Shown here piece after piece: positions 17,655 to 27,317 of a stretch of DNA of 64,000 nucleotides. A program made the translations under genes and the position numbers. This DNA comes from Pedobacter faecalis (GTDB lineage Bacteria > Bacteroidota > Bacteroidia > Sphingobacteriales > Sphingobacteriaceae). The stretch covers positions 682,001 through 746,000 of the forward strand of contig NZ_JARXOW010000001.1 in the NCBI RefSeq assembly GCF_030182585.1, given 5' to 3'. The notes below the pieces were generated by a model. The model ran no database searches. It was given only the letters and a program-made list of their open reading frames with translations, and was not told the DNA's origin. The first letter of the stretch is position 1. Each line of letters opens with the position of its first letter.

Positions 17655-18413
17655 TTAGACAATTTTCTCGAAATCGTTACCCTTGCTCTTTAGTTCAGCA
17701 AGCCTTGGAGATACCGCTTTTACATCGGTATTTAAATAGTCTTTCTCGATCAGACCATCCCTCATGCGAACAATGCGGTGAGCATGCTGTGCAATGTCTT
17801 CTTCGTGCGTAACGAGTATGATGGTATTGCCTTTGCTATGGATCTCTTCCAGAAGCCCCATGATTTCGATGGATGTCTTCGTGTCCAGGTTACCCGTCGG
17901 TTCATCGGCCAGAATGATGGAAGGATTATTGATCAAGGCCCTGGCTACGGCAACACGCTGGCGTTGTCCGCCAGAAAGCTCATTTGGCTTGTGCATTACG
18001 CGGTTTCCAAGCCCCACGTTTTCCAGTGCCTGCCTGGCACGACGCTCGCGGTCGCTTTTACCAACCCCGGCATAGATGAGCGGAAGGGCAACATTATCCA
18101 GTGAACTGGATCTTGGCAAAAGGTTGAACGTTTGAAATACAAACCCAATTTCCTGGTTCCGCACTTCCGCAAGCTTATCGTCTGACATCTGGCTCACATT
18201 GATACCGTTCAGTATATATTCACCTTTACTGGGTGTATCGAGACATCCGAGAATGTTCATAAGGGTAGATTTTCCTGAACCTGAAGGTCCCATAAGCGCA
18301 ACAAACTCACCTTTAAAGATCTCAAGCGAAACGGACTTCAGTGCGTGGATAACCTCCGCCCCGATTACATATTTACGGCCAATGTCTTTAATGGTAATTA
18401 ACGCTTCGCTCAT
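17655..18413 (-). CDS. ABC transporter ATP-binding protein, MacB/LolD type
   Basis: Cytosolic ATPase subunit of 252 residues. Walker A is GPSGSGKST, the Q-loop follows in [12 protein letters not shown], the signature is [15 protein letters not shown], Walker B is [12 protein letters not shown] and the H-loop is LVTHEEDIA. The [14 protein letters not shown] segment is typical of MacB/LolD-like exporters. No permease is adjacent; the MacB-type permease at 13289-14533 is the nearest candidate partner. It has a C-terminal extension of about 25 residues beyond the core. Confidence 0.94.
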   Translation of the reverse strand: MSEALITIKDIGRKYVIGAEVIHALKSVSLEIFKGEFVALMGPSGSGKSTLMNILGCLDTPSKGEYILNGINVSQMSDDKLAEVRNQEIGFVFQTFNLLPRSSSLDNVALPLIYAGVGKSDRERRARQALENVGLGNRVMHKPNELSGGQRQRVAVARALINNPSIILADEPTGNLDTKTSIEIMGLLEEIHSKGNTIILVTHEEDIAQHAHRIVRMRDGLIEKDYLNTDVKAVSPRLAELKSKGNDFEKIV

Positions 18414-18461
18414 GATTTTTCTTTTTAGACACCCTGCTGCAGGCCGTTGTTACATCTGTTC

Positions 18462-18752
18462 CTATTTTTCTATGATTTTGGGGACCATAAAAAAGCTTTC
18501 GTTATGCAAGGCTGCGTTCCTAAGCCCTTGCGAAGTGGTTACTTCCTGCTTCACTACGTCTTCCCGCCAGACATTCTCTTCATGATTCATATAAATCAGT
18601 GGTTCTACGCCAGTAGTATCCAATTCGTTAAGCTTTTCCATAAAGGTCAGAATCTTGTTCATTTCGCTGATCAGCGTATCGACCTGATGATCTTCTATCT
18701 CTATCCTGGCCAGATCGGCGACTTTGTGGATGGTTTGCTTGTCGATATTCAT
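18462..18752 (-). CDS. gatC: Asp-tRNA(Asn)/Glu-tRNA(Gln) amidotransferase subunit C
   Basis: Small 96-residue subunit of the GatCAB amidotransferase, which corrects Glu-tRNA(Gln) and Asp-tRNA(Asn). It has the standard opening (IDKQTIHKVADLARIEIEDH) and the stabilising C-terminal segment VWREDVV. The start codon shares one base with the plsC stop (TAATG), so the two are translationally coupled. gatA and gatB are not in the window. Confidence 0.93.
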   Translation of the reverse strand: MNIDKQTIHKVADLARIEIEDHQVDTLISEMNKILTFMEKLNELDTTGVEPLIYMNHEENVWREDVVKQEVTTSQGLRNAALHNESFFMVPKIIEK

Positions 18753-19480
18753 TATTGGAGAAGTTTACTGTTTATAGTTTCAAAAATACGGTCTTTTAGC
18801 GTATCTGAATCATCTATGTTCAAATCTTTAGTGGCAACAGGCTTGTGAACATAAATACGGCACAGGCCAGGCTTGCTTCCAAACCTTGATCCGTCGTCCC
18901 ACATTTTCTGCCAGACGCCGATCAGCGAGACCGGTACAATGGCTACATTCTTCTCAATAGCGAGTCTGAACGGCCCGTTTTTGAAGGGAAGCAGAACGGG
19001 TGGATAATGGTCGTCGATCTTTCCCTCAGGAAAGATGATGAGGCTCATCCCTTTATCGAGGTTGTCGCCCACCCTTTTAAACGCCCGGAAAGATGACATT
19101 TTGCTGTCGCGGTCGACCGGCACATCGATCGTTTCAAAGAAAATGCGGAGCACTGGATTGTTTAGCAGCTCCTGCTTTCCCATAAAATGAAATCTGCCCC
19201 GGGCCAGGATGCACATGATCATAATATCCAGATTTGAGGTATGATTTGCGCAGTAGATATAGGTTTGCCGGTGATTGAACGGCTCCTCGTATTCGAAGCT
19301 GAAAAAGATGCCGGTGAAGACACTGATCATCATGCTATTGATTTTTCGCAACCGGTTTAAGACACCGTAGCCGCGCTCATTTCTGGAAAAGGCATAGTAG
19401 AATGGGTAAAATGAGAGCGATAAGGCGACTATGACAAACAGGGTGTAATAGCGATGCGTGTGCCGGAGAATTTTATTCAT
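18752..19480 (-). CDS. plsC: 1-acyl-sn-glycerol-3-phosphate acyltransferase (PlsC family)
   Basis: Membrane-bound acyltransferase of 242 residues that makes phosphatidate from lysophosphatidate. One or two N-terminal hydrophobic helices (YYTLFVIVALSLSFYPFYYA) come first. The catalytic motif is present as NHTSNLD (a variant of NHxxxxD), with VPVDRDS, the FPEGKID motif and IVPVSLIGVW following in order. It is the first gene of an apparent plsC-gatC-ABC-PduO operon and divergent from trpS. Confidence 0.92.
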   Translation of the reverse strand: MNKILRHTHRYYTLFVIVALSLSFYPFYYAFSRNERGYGVLNRLRKINSMMISVFTGIFFSFEYEEPFNHRQTYIYCANHTSNLDIMIMCILARGRFHFMGKQELLNNPVLRIFFETIDVPVDRDSKMSSFRAFKRVGDNLDKGMSLIIFPEGKIDDHYPPVLLPFKNGPFRLAIEKNVAIVPVSLIGVWQKMWDDGSRFGSKPGLCRIYVHKPVATKDLNIDDSDTLKDRIFETINSKLLQ

Positions 19481-19554
19481 TAAATCAAAAATATTAAATT
19501 CAGTTGCATCTGAATCACTTGCCGGCGTATTTATATTTTTATTATTTTCGGCCC

Positions 19555-20553
19555 ATGAAAGAAACGGTAGTGAGCGGTATCCGGCCGACAGGACAATTAC
19601 ACCTTGGAAATTATTTTGGTGCTGTAACCAATTTTGTGAAGATGCAGTATGATTATAACTGCTACTTTTTCATAGCTGACCTGCATTCGCTCACCACACA
19701 CCCCACGCCTCAGGACCTGAACGGTTATGTAAAACATGTTCTTGTAGAATATCTTGCTTGCGGTATAGATCCGGAGGAAACGACAATCTATATTCAGTCG
19801 GACGTACCAGAGGTGGCTGAACTGTATTTATACCTGAATATGAATGCCTACCTGGGCGAACTGGAAAGAAGTACTTCTTTTAAGGATAAAGTCCGCTCCC
19901 ATCCGGATAACGTTAATGCGGGTCTGCTCACCTATCCTACGTTAATGGCGGCCGACATCCTGATTCATAGGGCAGTGAAAGTTCCGGTCGGCAAGGACCA
20001 GGAACAACACCTGGAAATGACCCGGACTTTCGGCAACCGGTTTAACAGGTTATATAAAACGGAGTATTTCCCTGAAGCTTTTGCCTTCAACTATTCAGAG
20101 AATCTTGTTAAGGTGCCAGGATTAGATGGCAAGGGAAAGATGAGTAAATCAAGCGGCGACGGCAATTGTATTTATCTTGCCGATAGCCCGGAGGTGATCC
20201 GTAAAAAATTGTCGCGCGCAGTGACGGATGGCGGGCCTACCGAAGAAAATCAGGAAAAGCCTGAAGCGATACAGAATCTTTTTGATCTTATGAAGATCGT
20301 ATCTACGCCAGATACGCTTGCGCATTTTGATGAACTGTATAATAAAATGGCGATTCGCTACGGTGATTTCAAGAAGCAGCTTGCCGAAGACATGATTGTT
20401 TTCAATACACCAATACGTGAACGTATCGAGGACCTTTCAAAGGATACCTCTTATTTAAGACAGGTGGCTAAACACGGTGCTTTGAAAGCCAGGGAAAGTG
20501 CGCAGAAGACGATTAGGGATGTGAGAGAACTTATCGGTTTCAAAGCATTTTAA
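19555..20553 (+). CDS. trpS: Tryptophanyl-tRNA synthetase
   Basis: Class I aminoacyl-tRNA synthetase, 332 residues from the ATG at 19555 (open frame from 19504). The HIGH-like motif is QLHLGNYFGA, the tryptophan pocket segment is PVGKDQEQHLEMTR, and the KMSKS loop is GKMSKSSGDG. Length and C-terminal region (VRELIGF) are normal. It is transcribed divergently from plsC. Confidence 0.97.
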   Translation: MKETVVSGIRPTGQLHLGNYFGAVTNFVKMQYDYNCYFFIADLHSLTTHPTPQDLNGYVKHVLVEYLACGIDPEETTIYIQSDVPEVAELYLYLNMNAYLGELERSTSFKDKVRSHPDNVNAGLLTYPTLMAADILIHRAVKVPVGKDQEQHLEMTRTFGNRFNRLYKTEYFPEAFAFNYSENLVKVPGLDGKGKMSKSSGDGNCIYLADSPEVIRKKLSRAVTDGGPTEENQEKPEAIQNLFDLMKIVSTPDTLAHFDELYNKMAIRYGDFKKQLAEDMIVFNTPIRERIEDLSKDTSYLRQVAKHGALKARESAQKTIRDVRELIGFKAF

Positions 20554-20623
20554 CATTTAGCTTAATTTTATTACCTTACTCCTGTTGGCTCACTTCGGTG
20601 GTCCGGCGTTTACTAGATCATAT

Positions 20624-21241
20624 ATGCATATTGCAATAGTTGGAAATATCGGTGCCGGAAAAACTACACTTACCGGGTTGCTCGCAAAGCACTACAACTG
20701 GGAAGCTTTGTATGAAGTGGTTGATAACAATCCTTATCTGGAAGATTTTTACAGCGATATGAAGCGCTGGAGCTTTAACCTGCAGATCTATTTTTTAAAT
20801 ACCCGTTTCCAGCAGGTTGTGGATATACAGAACTTGAACAGAAATGTTGTTCAGGACCGGACCATTTATGAGGATGCGCATATATTCGCAGACAATCTTC
20901 ACGACATGGGCCTGATGACTACACGGGACCACCACAATTACAAAGCTATCTTCGAAAATATTACCTCTTTTATTAAACCTCCTGACCTGCTGGTTTATCT
21001 TCGCGCCTCGGTACCAACACTGGTAAATAATATTCAACGCAGGGGCCGGGAGTATGAAACGAGTATACGGTTGGATTATTTATCTAAACTGAACGATAAG
21101 TATGAGGCCTGGATAAAGAACTATCAATTAGGTAAGGTGCTTATATTGGATAAAGACAAGCTGGATTTTACGGATAATCCGGAGGATCTGGGCACGATCA
21201 TACAATCCATCGACGCGGAAATAAACGGAATTTTTAATTAG
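20624..21241 (+). CDS. Deoxynucleoside kinase
   Basis: Phosphorylates deoxynucleosides for salvage; 205 residues from the ATG at 20624. A longer open frame uses a TTG at 20585, but the P-loop (VGNIGAGKTTL) normally stands within the first 20 residues, so the internal start is chosen. Other landmarks are the substrate segment NPYLEDFYSD, the DRTIYEDAHIF (DRS-like) motif, and RRGREYE of the lid region. The dAdo/dGuo or thymidine preference cannot be read. kdsB begins 1 base after the stop. Confidence 0.92.
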   Translation: MHIAIVGNIGAGKTTLTGLLAKHYNWEALYEVVDNNPYLEDFYSDMKRWSFNLQIYFLNTRFQQVVDIQNLNRNVVQDRTIYEDAHIFADNLHDMGLMTTRDHHNYKAIFENITSFIKPPDLLVYLRASVPTLVNNIQRRGREYETSIRLDYLSKLNDKYEAWIKNYQLGKVLILDKDKLDFTDNPEDLGTIIQSIDAEINGIFN

Positions 21242-21242
21242 C

Positions 21243-21977
21243 ATGAAGATCCTGGGCGTTATACCAGCCAGATATGCATCGACGAGGTTTCCCGGCAAAC
21301 CGCTGATAGATATTCTCGGTAAAAGTATGATAAGACGGGTATACGAGCAGGCTATCAAAGCCGGAAGTCTGGACGAGGTTGTGGTGGCTACGGACGATGA
21401 TCGAATTGCTGAAGAGGTGCAGAATTTTGGCGGAAACTACATCATGACCTCTTCTGAGCACGCTACGGGTACAGATCGTTGTGCAGAGGTTGTTGCGGCC
21501 TTGCCTCAATACGATGTCGTCATTAATATCCAGGGAGATGAACCTTTTATAGACCCGGCACAGATTGATCTGCTTGCCTCCTGTTTCCACCAGGAACACA
21601 CAGGTCTGGCCACACTCGTAAAAAAAATTACCTCGGCCGACGAGCTCTTGAACGTTTCTATACCAAAGGTGGTCCTCAATGAAGCCGACGAAGCGATCTA
21701 TTTCAGCCGGCAAACCATACCCTATCTGAGAGGTGTGGATCAGGAGAACTGGCTTGAGCATGGGACGTTTTACAAGCATATCGGGCTGTACGGATACAGG
21801 TCGGCCACTTTGCTGGAATTAACAAAATTGCCTGCCTCCGCTCTTGAAATTGCGGAGAGCCTGGAGCAGTTGCGGTGGATATCTGCTGGTTATAAGATAC
21901 AGACCAAGACTACCACAATAGAGACATTGGCTATAGACACACCGGAAGATCTGGAAAAAGCTAAAGAACGACTATGA
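21243..21977 (+). CDS. kdsB: 3-deoxy-manno-octulosonate cytidylyltransferase KdsB
   Basis: Activates Kdo with CTP for lipopolysaccharide core synthesis; 244 residues. The nucleotide-binding opening is IPARYASTRFPGKPL, then VVATDDDRI, the TSSEHATGTDRCAEV motif, INIQGDEPFI, the YFSRQTIPY segment and ESLEQLRW, all in family order. It is coupled to the kinase in front and overlaps the following lipoprotein gene by 4 bases (ATGA). Confidence 0.96.
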   Translation: MKILGVIPARYASTRFPGKPLIDILGKSMIRRVYEQAIKAGSLDEVVVATDDDRIAEEVQNFGGNYIMTSSEHATGTDRCAEVVAALPQYDVVINIQGDEPFIDPAQIDLLASCFHQEHTGLATLVKKITSADELLNVSIPKVVLNEADEAIYFSRQTIPYLRGVDQENWLEHGTFYKHIGLYGYRSATLLELTKLPASALEIAESLEQLRWISAGYKIQTKTTTIETLAIDTPEDLEKAKERL

Positions 21978-22516
21978 AATTCCCTGTTAAACCGGCCCTG
22001 GCAGTTTTAATCCTGTTTGCAGCATGCCTCTTTGCCTGTACACAGTCGGCCACCCCTGATGAGGCCGGATTCGAAAATTCCGTATTGAAGCCTTTTAGCG
22101 ATACTTTGCATGCAGACACCTTTAAAGTGCGTATCGTTGGCGATTCGCCGAAGGACATGAAAATCGCTTTTCAGATCTCGGCGTATACCGGCAAGGTGAT
22201 CTATGCTGTTGATATCAAGGCATCAGATCTCTTCAGCAACTACGACGCAACGATCAATCTGGATAAAAAGAAAAATCAGCTTCGTTTTCTTCGAGAGGAA
22301 GCTAAAAATTTTCTGCATGATGAAAATTTCATGGAGCCTGCAGTAACCGGGGAAGAAGAGCCGGATGAACATGTGCCAGACAAAGCATTTTTTGAAGAGC
22401 TTAGAAAGACCGCATTTAACGGGTTCAGCTATCGCCTGGGCAAAGAGAAGAAAATATACATCGCGTGGTCGGCCAAGGAGCACAAAGTAAAGCCGTATTA
22501 TGTGTGCTGCGAGTGA
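21974..22516 (+). CDS. Putative lipoprotein, unknown function
   Basis: Protein of 180 residues, not assigned to a family. It begins with a signal peptide and lipobox (LILFAACLFAC, cysteine about residue 22). The mature part is about 158 residues, with a central SDLFSNYDATINLDKKKNQL segment, an acidic stretch (EEEPDEHVPD) and a YRLGKEKKIYIAW beta strand; it ends in YYVCCE. The start overlaps kdsB by ATGA, so it is made with the Kdo-activating enzyme; a cell-envelope location is likely, its task unknown. Confidence 0.8.
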   Translation: MKFPVKPALAVLILFAACLFACTQSATPDEAGFENSVLKPFSDTLHADTFKVRIVGDSPKDMKIAFQISAYTGKVIYAVDIKASDLFSNYDATINLDKKKNQLRFLREEAKNFLHDENFMEPAVTGEEEPDEHVPDKAFFEELRKTAFNGFSYRLGKEKKIYIAWSAKEHKVKPYYVCCE

Positions 22517-22599
22517 TTAATATCGGGAAGCAACCAGAACAAAAAAGGATTTTTTTAGAAAAGATGAAAATAAAATTATGATAATAGAATATTTAGTTT

Positions 22600-22728
22600 T
22601 ATGTTTATAAACCGAAACGATCTGACAAACAATACCATCCAGACAGATCGCAGGAATTCATAAAAAACTGACTATTCTAACCAAATATATTTTTCAGTGC
22701 CCGGAAGGATTTTCCGGGCCTTTTTTTT
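22600..22728 (+). ncRNA. Candidate small RNA ending in a strong terminator
   Basis: The 288-base gap between the lipoprotein and the receptor gene holds a structured stretch: a 7-base inverted repeat (CGATCTG at 22618-22624 and CAGATCG at 22644-22650) and then a terminator at 22699-22728, 180 bases after the nearest stop. The only ORF is a 20-codon frame at about 22601-22663. It could be a small RNA, a leader peptide, or a long 3' untranslated region of the lipoprotein transcript. Confidence 0.3.
22699..22728 (+). terminator. Rho-independent terminator
   Basis: GCCCGGAA and TTCCGGGC form a stem with a GGATT-type loop, followed by TTTTTTTT. It lies well downstream of the lipoprotein stop and before the receptor gene at 22805. 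Confidence 0.85.
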
Positions 22729-22804
22729 AAGAAGATTTTTGCCTTCCCGCCCTTCGAATATTAAAAAACATTACATTTAATACCGGAAAGCCGTAACGGG
22801 GTCT

Positions 22805-25576
22805 ATGCGTAAAAAGTTAATAGTATTTTTCTTTCTTGCCTTTACAATATTATCCGTTTCGGCACAGCAGGCAGATATTACTGGTTTGGTAAGGGATAGC
22901 CTAAACAGACGAAACCTGCAGAACTGCTCGGTGTTGCTTTTGAGACATGGAGATTCCGTGATCACGAAAAGTACCGCCACAGATATTAATGGCCGATTTG
23001 TTCTGAAGGGTATCAGCAAAGGAAAATATCAGCTCGCAATAACGCACATTTCGATGGGTAACTTTTCGTTGAACCTTGAATTGTCTGACACCAGCAGAGT
23101 TAATCTGGGTCATATTTACCTCGATCCCAAAGCTAAAATACTAAACGAGGTCGTGATCCGGGCAACTAAAAGAGCGATCAGACTGAAGGGCGACACGATT
23201 ATATTTCAGGCCGACAGTTTTGCGGTACGCAGGAACTCCAATGTGCAGTTGCTTCTTCAGAAGCTACCCGGCATGTCGGTAAACAAGAACGGAACAATTA
23301 CAGCTCAAGGAAAAACCGTCCGAAGTGTTCTGGTCGACGGTGAGGAGTTTTTTGGAGATGATCCGCAATTGGCCACGAAATATCTTAAGGCAGATGCTGT
23401 TGAGGAAATAGAGGTGTATGACCGGAAAAGCAAGCAGGCTGAGTTGACAGGAATTGACGATGGCATAAGAAACCGGACCGTGAACATCAAACTGAAGGAA
23501 AACTCAAAAAATGGATATCTAAGCTCGGTTGATCTTAACCATGGAACAAATGATTTTCAGGACTATGGCGGAATGGCGGGGGTATTTGGGGAACGCACAA
23601 AGGCTGCAGCCTTCGGCACATATACCAATCTGATCAATGAATCGCGTATATATACCTCTATGCGTAAACTGAAAGGCGAAGATTATGATGTGATTGAGGT
23701 GGGCGACGATGGCAGTTCAGTGATGTATGCATACGGCATGGATGATGATGAGGATTATACTCAGCCGTCGGGCGGCTTGCCAAACAACCTGAACGTAGGC
23801 GGCTATTTCTCTCAGCGCATTAAAGACCGAATGGGAATGAAAGTTAGCCTGAAAGCATTCGACTACGGAAATAAGGACCTGAGAACAACCCTGACCCAGG
23901 AGCTGTTGCCGGGCGGATCACAATTTACGTCCCTTTCCCGCGATGACGACAGGTCTAAAAGTGCCGGAAAGAGTGTAAGAGGCAATTATACCTATAAACT
24001 CGATGCGGGTTCGACATTGAAAGTTGCTTTTGGGGCGCAGCAATCCCGGAATTTTACGGAGGCTGACCGGCTGGATTACACAAAGAATGAAAAAAACGAT
24101 GTATTCATCAGCCAGAACAATCAAAGCCGGGTCGAGAGCGGCGAAAATGCGACAACCAACGGGAACATCAACTGGTTTAAACGATTTCAGAAGAAAGGTC
24201 GCACGCTTTCTATCGATATTCAGCCTGAGCGTCAGGTAAGTAGTGCGGCCGGCACGAGCGTAAACCGCACCTACTATTTCGATGACCAGGGTGGAATGAA
24301 CCGCTTTGAAGACGTTATCCTGAATAAAGACAATACCAACAAGCGCCTTTCGCTTGGAACGCGATTTAATTATACCGAGCCGCTTACGGAGCAATGGACA
24401 CTGGAGGCGGGGTATAGTTTCAAGACCATATCCTCTACCAGTTACCGGCTCATCCGAAACAACCGGAACCTAAAGATTGACTCGCTAAGTAACAATTTTA
24501 AGTTTGTCAATTTCTCGAACGTTGGAAAAATGACCATGCAGTACAAGTTCGAAAACTTCTCCATTTCCGGCGGATTGCAGGCTACACAAACCACTTTTGA
24601 GCTGAAAGATCTGGATGTCCGTAATGAGTTTGACCGTGATTATCTGAACCTCGCGCCCAGTACGAACATCTTTTACAAACTGGGCGACAACAGTACAGTT
24701 TCCGTAAATTATAACGGTTACATGCAGCAGCCAGGCATAGAGCAAATTCAGCCGGTGAAACAGTTGGACAACCCCCTGTATCAGATTGTTGGAAATACTA
24801 ATCTGAAGCCTTCTTTCACAAATACCTTTGGGGTTTCTTATAATACCTACAGCCCCAGATCAGACCTGTTTGTTTCGGCCTATCTGAATTATGGATTCAC
24901 CAGAAATGCGATAACCGATACGGAGCTTGTCGACGACTTCAATAAAAGGATATTGAGTTTTACCAACCTTAATGGTATCAACTCGACCTCCGGAAATATC
25001 TATTTTTCCAGAAATTTCTCGAAGATTAACCTGCGCCTGGGACTGGATCTTGGTTTCAATACGGCCAACGCAATTACGGTAATAAACTTTACGACAAACA
25101 AGACAAGGAACAACCGTTACAATCTGCGTACGCATATCAATTATAATACACCCAGGCTGGACCTGAGTTATTCGCCCTCCGCAAACTTTATGTATGGCAA
25201 GTCGTCCATTGGCGGCTTGAACGACGGAAAGAGCCTGTCGCACGAGCATGAGTTTTCCGGAAGTGTTCAGCTGCCCTACCGCATGGAGTTTAACACGACG
25301 CTTTCTTTAAATTTCAGGCCGTCGAATGCTTCGTTCGACCGCGCCTTAAACGTGGCGATTTTAAACAGCTATCTGGCGGCAAAACTACTCAGAAATGAGT
25401 CGCTTGAAGTGAGAATTACAGCCACAGATCTGTTAAACCAAAAAATAGGCTACAGCCGCTACGTGGGTGGTAACGTTATAAGCGAGAACACCTTTAGCTA
25501 TATTCCCCGTTATGCTTTGCTGGGTATCAACTGGAATTTCAGCGGTAATTTTAGAAGAAGTGCGCCGGGCAGATAA
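22805..25576 (+). CDS. Outer-membrane beta-barrel protein with carboxypeptidase-like domain (TonB-receptor family)
   Basis: Outer-membrane protein of 923 residues. A signal peptide (MRKKLIVFFFLAFTILSVSA, cut before QQ) is followed by a carboxypeptidase-regulatory-like domain (about 25-110), a plug-like region with LLLQKLPGMSVNKNGTITAQ and VLVDGEEFFGDDP, then a barrel from about residue 230. It belongs to the OMP_b-brl_3 type, which lacks an obvious TonB box and partner lipoprotein. No neighbour suggests a substrate. The preceding gap holds a terminator, so it has its own promoter. Confidence 0.9.
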   Translation: MRKKLIVFFFLAFTILSVSAQQADITGLVRDSLNRRNLQNCSVLLLRHGDSVITKSTATDINGRFVLKGISKGKYQLAITHISMGNFSLNLELSDTSRVNLGHIYLDPKAKILNEVVIRATKRAIRLKGDTIIFQADSFAVRRNSNVQLLLQKLPGMSVNKNGTITAQGKTVRSVLVDGEEFFGDDPQLATKYLKADAVEEIEVYDRKSKQAELTGIDDGIRNRTVNIKLKENSKNGYLSSVDLNHGTNDFQDYGGMAGVFGERTKAAAFGTYTNLINESRIYTSMRKLKGEDYDVIEVGDDGSSVMYAYGMDDDEDYTQPSGGLPNNLNVGGYFSQRIKDRMGMKVSLKAFDYGNKDLRTTLTQELLPGGSQFTSLSRDDDRSKSAGKSVRGNYTYKLDAGSTLKVAFGAQQSRNFTEADRLDYTKNEKNDVFISQNNQSRVESGENATTNGNINWFKRFQKKGRTLSIDIQPERQVSSAAGTSVNRTYYFDDQGGMNRFEDVILNKDNTNKRLSLGTRFNYTEPLTEQWTLEAGYSFKTISSTSYRLIRNNRNLKIDSLSNNFKFVNFSNVGKMTMQYKFENFSISGGLQATQTTFELKDLDVRNEFDRDYLNLAPSTNIFYKLGDNSTVSVNYNGYMQQPGIEQIQPVKQLDNPLYQIVGNTNLKPSFTNTFGVSYNTYSPRSDLFVSAYLNYGFTRNAITDTELVDDFNKRILSFTNLNGINSTSGNIYFSRNFSKINLRLGLDLGFNTANAITVINFTTNKTRNNRYNLRTHINYNTPRLDLSYSPSANFMYGKSSIGGLNDGKSLSHEHEFSGSVQLPYRMEFNTTLSLNFRPSNASFDRALNVAILNSYLAAKLLRNESLEVRITATDLLNQKIGYSRYVGGNVISENTFSYIPRYALLGINWNFSGNFRRSAPGR

Positions 25577-25618
25577 GCAGATTTTAAAAAAATACCCCCC
25601 CGACTTCGTTTTAATTGC

Positions 25619-25626
25619 TAACTTTG
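25619..25626 (+). promoter_or_regulatory. Likely -7 promoter element of pyrG-yidC
   Basis: TAACTTTG matches TAnnTTTG and lies 56 bases before the pyrG ATG. The intervening leader contains no obvious hairpin. Confidence 0.5.
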
Positions 25627-25682
25627 TATCCCGTACAAAAACAATTAAGGCAGCGTAAATACTGCCTATATCACATTCAAAC

Positions 25683-27299
25683 ATGACTAAGTATATTTTT
25701 GTTACGGGCGGTGTTACTTCCTCATTAGGTAAGGGCATCATCTCCGCTTCATTAGCTAAATTACTGCAAGCACGAGGCTACAGTGTTACCATTCAAAAGT
25801 TCGACCCGTACATTAATATTGATCCGGGAACCCTGAATCCGTATGAACACGGTGAATGCTACGTGACTGAAGACGGAGCGGAAACAGATCTTGACCTTGG
25901 TCATTATGAGCGCTTCCTGAATGTGCCTACTTCGCAGGCCAATAACATAACCACGGGTCGTATATACCAGAACGTGATCAGTAAAGAACGTCAGGGAGAG
26001 TATCTCGGGAAAACAGTTCAGGTAGTACCTCATATCACCGACGAAATTAAACGCAACATGCGGATACTCGGTGAAAGCGGGCAATACGATATCGTGATCA
26101 CTGAACTTGGGGGTACTGTGGGCGATATCGAGTCGTTACCCTTTATCGAAGCGGTACGTCAGTTTAAATGGGAAGAAGGCGCCAATAACGCCATTGTGAT
26201 TCACCTTACCCTTATCCCCTTCCTTGCTGCAGCCGGTGAACTAAAAACGAAGCCTACGCAGCACTCTGTAAAAGCACTTCTTGAATATGGTATTCAGCCA
26301 GATATCCTGGTATGCCGTACGGAGCATCACATTACGCCAGACATCCGTAAGAAGATCGCCCTGTTCTGTAACGTAAATATCAATGCTGTTATCGAGTCTA
26401 TAGACGCTTCGACGATCTATGACGTGCCTTTGCTGATGATGAAGGAGCAACTGGACAAAACGGTACTGACAAAGCTGAAATTGCCTCAGAAAAATGAGCC
26501 GGACATGGAAAGCTGGAAAGACTACCTTGGTCGCTTAAAAAACCCAACTGCTGAGGTTACCATTGGTGTAGTGGGTAAATATGTAGAGTTGCCGGATGCT
26601 TATAAATCTATTACAGAATCATTTGTGCACGCCGGGGCAAAGAATGAGTGCAAGGTCCGCGTACAGTATATCCACTCTGAAGAAGTGTATGCAGACAACG
26701 CCAAAGAGAAATTAGGGCATTTGGACGGACTGCTTGTTGCACCTGGTTTCGGAAGCCGCGGTATTGAAGGTAAGATCGAAGCCATCCGTTATGTAAGGGA
26801 AAACAACGTTCCTTTCTTTGGTATTTGTCTGGGTATGCAATGTTCCGTTATTGAATTCGGCAGAAATGTATTAGGCCTGCAGAACGCAAATACCACCGAG
26901 ATCGATGAGGAAACAAAATTTCCGGTGATCAATATGATGGAAGAACAAAAGAAAGTTACTTCCAAAGGTGGAACGATGCGACTTGGTTCTTATCCTTGCG
27001 ACCTGAAAAAAGGTACCAAAGCTTACGCTGCTTATGGTAAGGCTCATATTACCGAACGCCACAGGCACCGCTACGAGTTCAACAATGCCTATCTGAAACA
27101 ATATGAAGAGGCGGGTATGGTTGCCTCGGGTATAAACCCAGACAGCAAACTTGTGGAGATCGTAGAACTAAAAAACCATCCTTTCTTTGTAGGCGGACAG
27201 TTCCATCCCGAATTAAAATCAACTGTAGCGAATCCTCACCCGCTTTTTGTTAAATTTGTCGCCGCTGCGATGGATTTCTCCAAAAAGAGAACTAAATAG
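25683..27299 (+). CDS. pyrG: CTP synthase
   Basis: Makes CTP from UTP, ATP and glutamine; 538 residues. The N-terminal synthase domain has [14 protein letters not shown] and the [20 protein letters not shown] segment; [14 protein letters not shown] follows. The glutamine amidotransferase domain starts near residue 300, with the nucleophile cysteine in [10 protein letters not shown] and the C-terminal FHPELKS histidine/glutamate pair. Length is normal. yidC follows after 18 bases. Confidence 0.98.
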   Translation: MTKYIFVTGGVTSSLGKGIISASLAKLLQARGYSVTIQKFDPYINIDPGTLNPYEHGECYVTEDGAETDLDLGHYERFLNVPTSQANNITTGRIYQNVISKERQGEYLGKTVQVVPHITDEIKRNMRILGESGQYDIVITELGGTVGDIESLPFIEAVRQFKWEEGANNAIVIHLTLIPFLAAAGELKTKPTQHSVKALLEYGIQPDILVCRTEHHITPDIRKKIALFCNVNINAVIESIDASTIYDVPLLMMKEQLDKTVLTKLKLPQKNEPDMESWKDYLGRLKNPTAEVTIGVVGKYVELPDAYKSITESFVHAGAKNECKVRVQYIHSEEVYADNAKEKLGHLDGLLVAPGFGSRGIEGKIEAIRYVRENNVPFFGICLGMQCSVIEFGRNVLGLQNANTTEIDEETKFPVINMMEEQKKVTSKGGTMRLGSYPCDLKKGTKAYAAYGKAHITERHRHRYEFNNAYLKQYEEAGMVASGINPDSKLVEIVELKNHPFFVGGQFHPELKSTVANPHPLFVKFVAAAMDFSKKRTK

Positions 27300-27317
27300 T
27301 CGCTTTAAATACTCATA

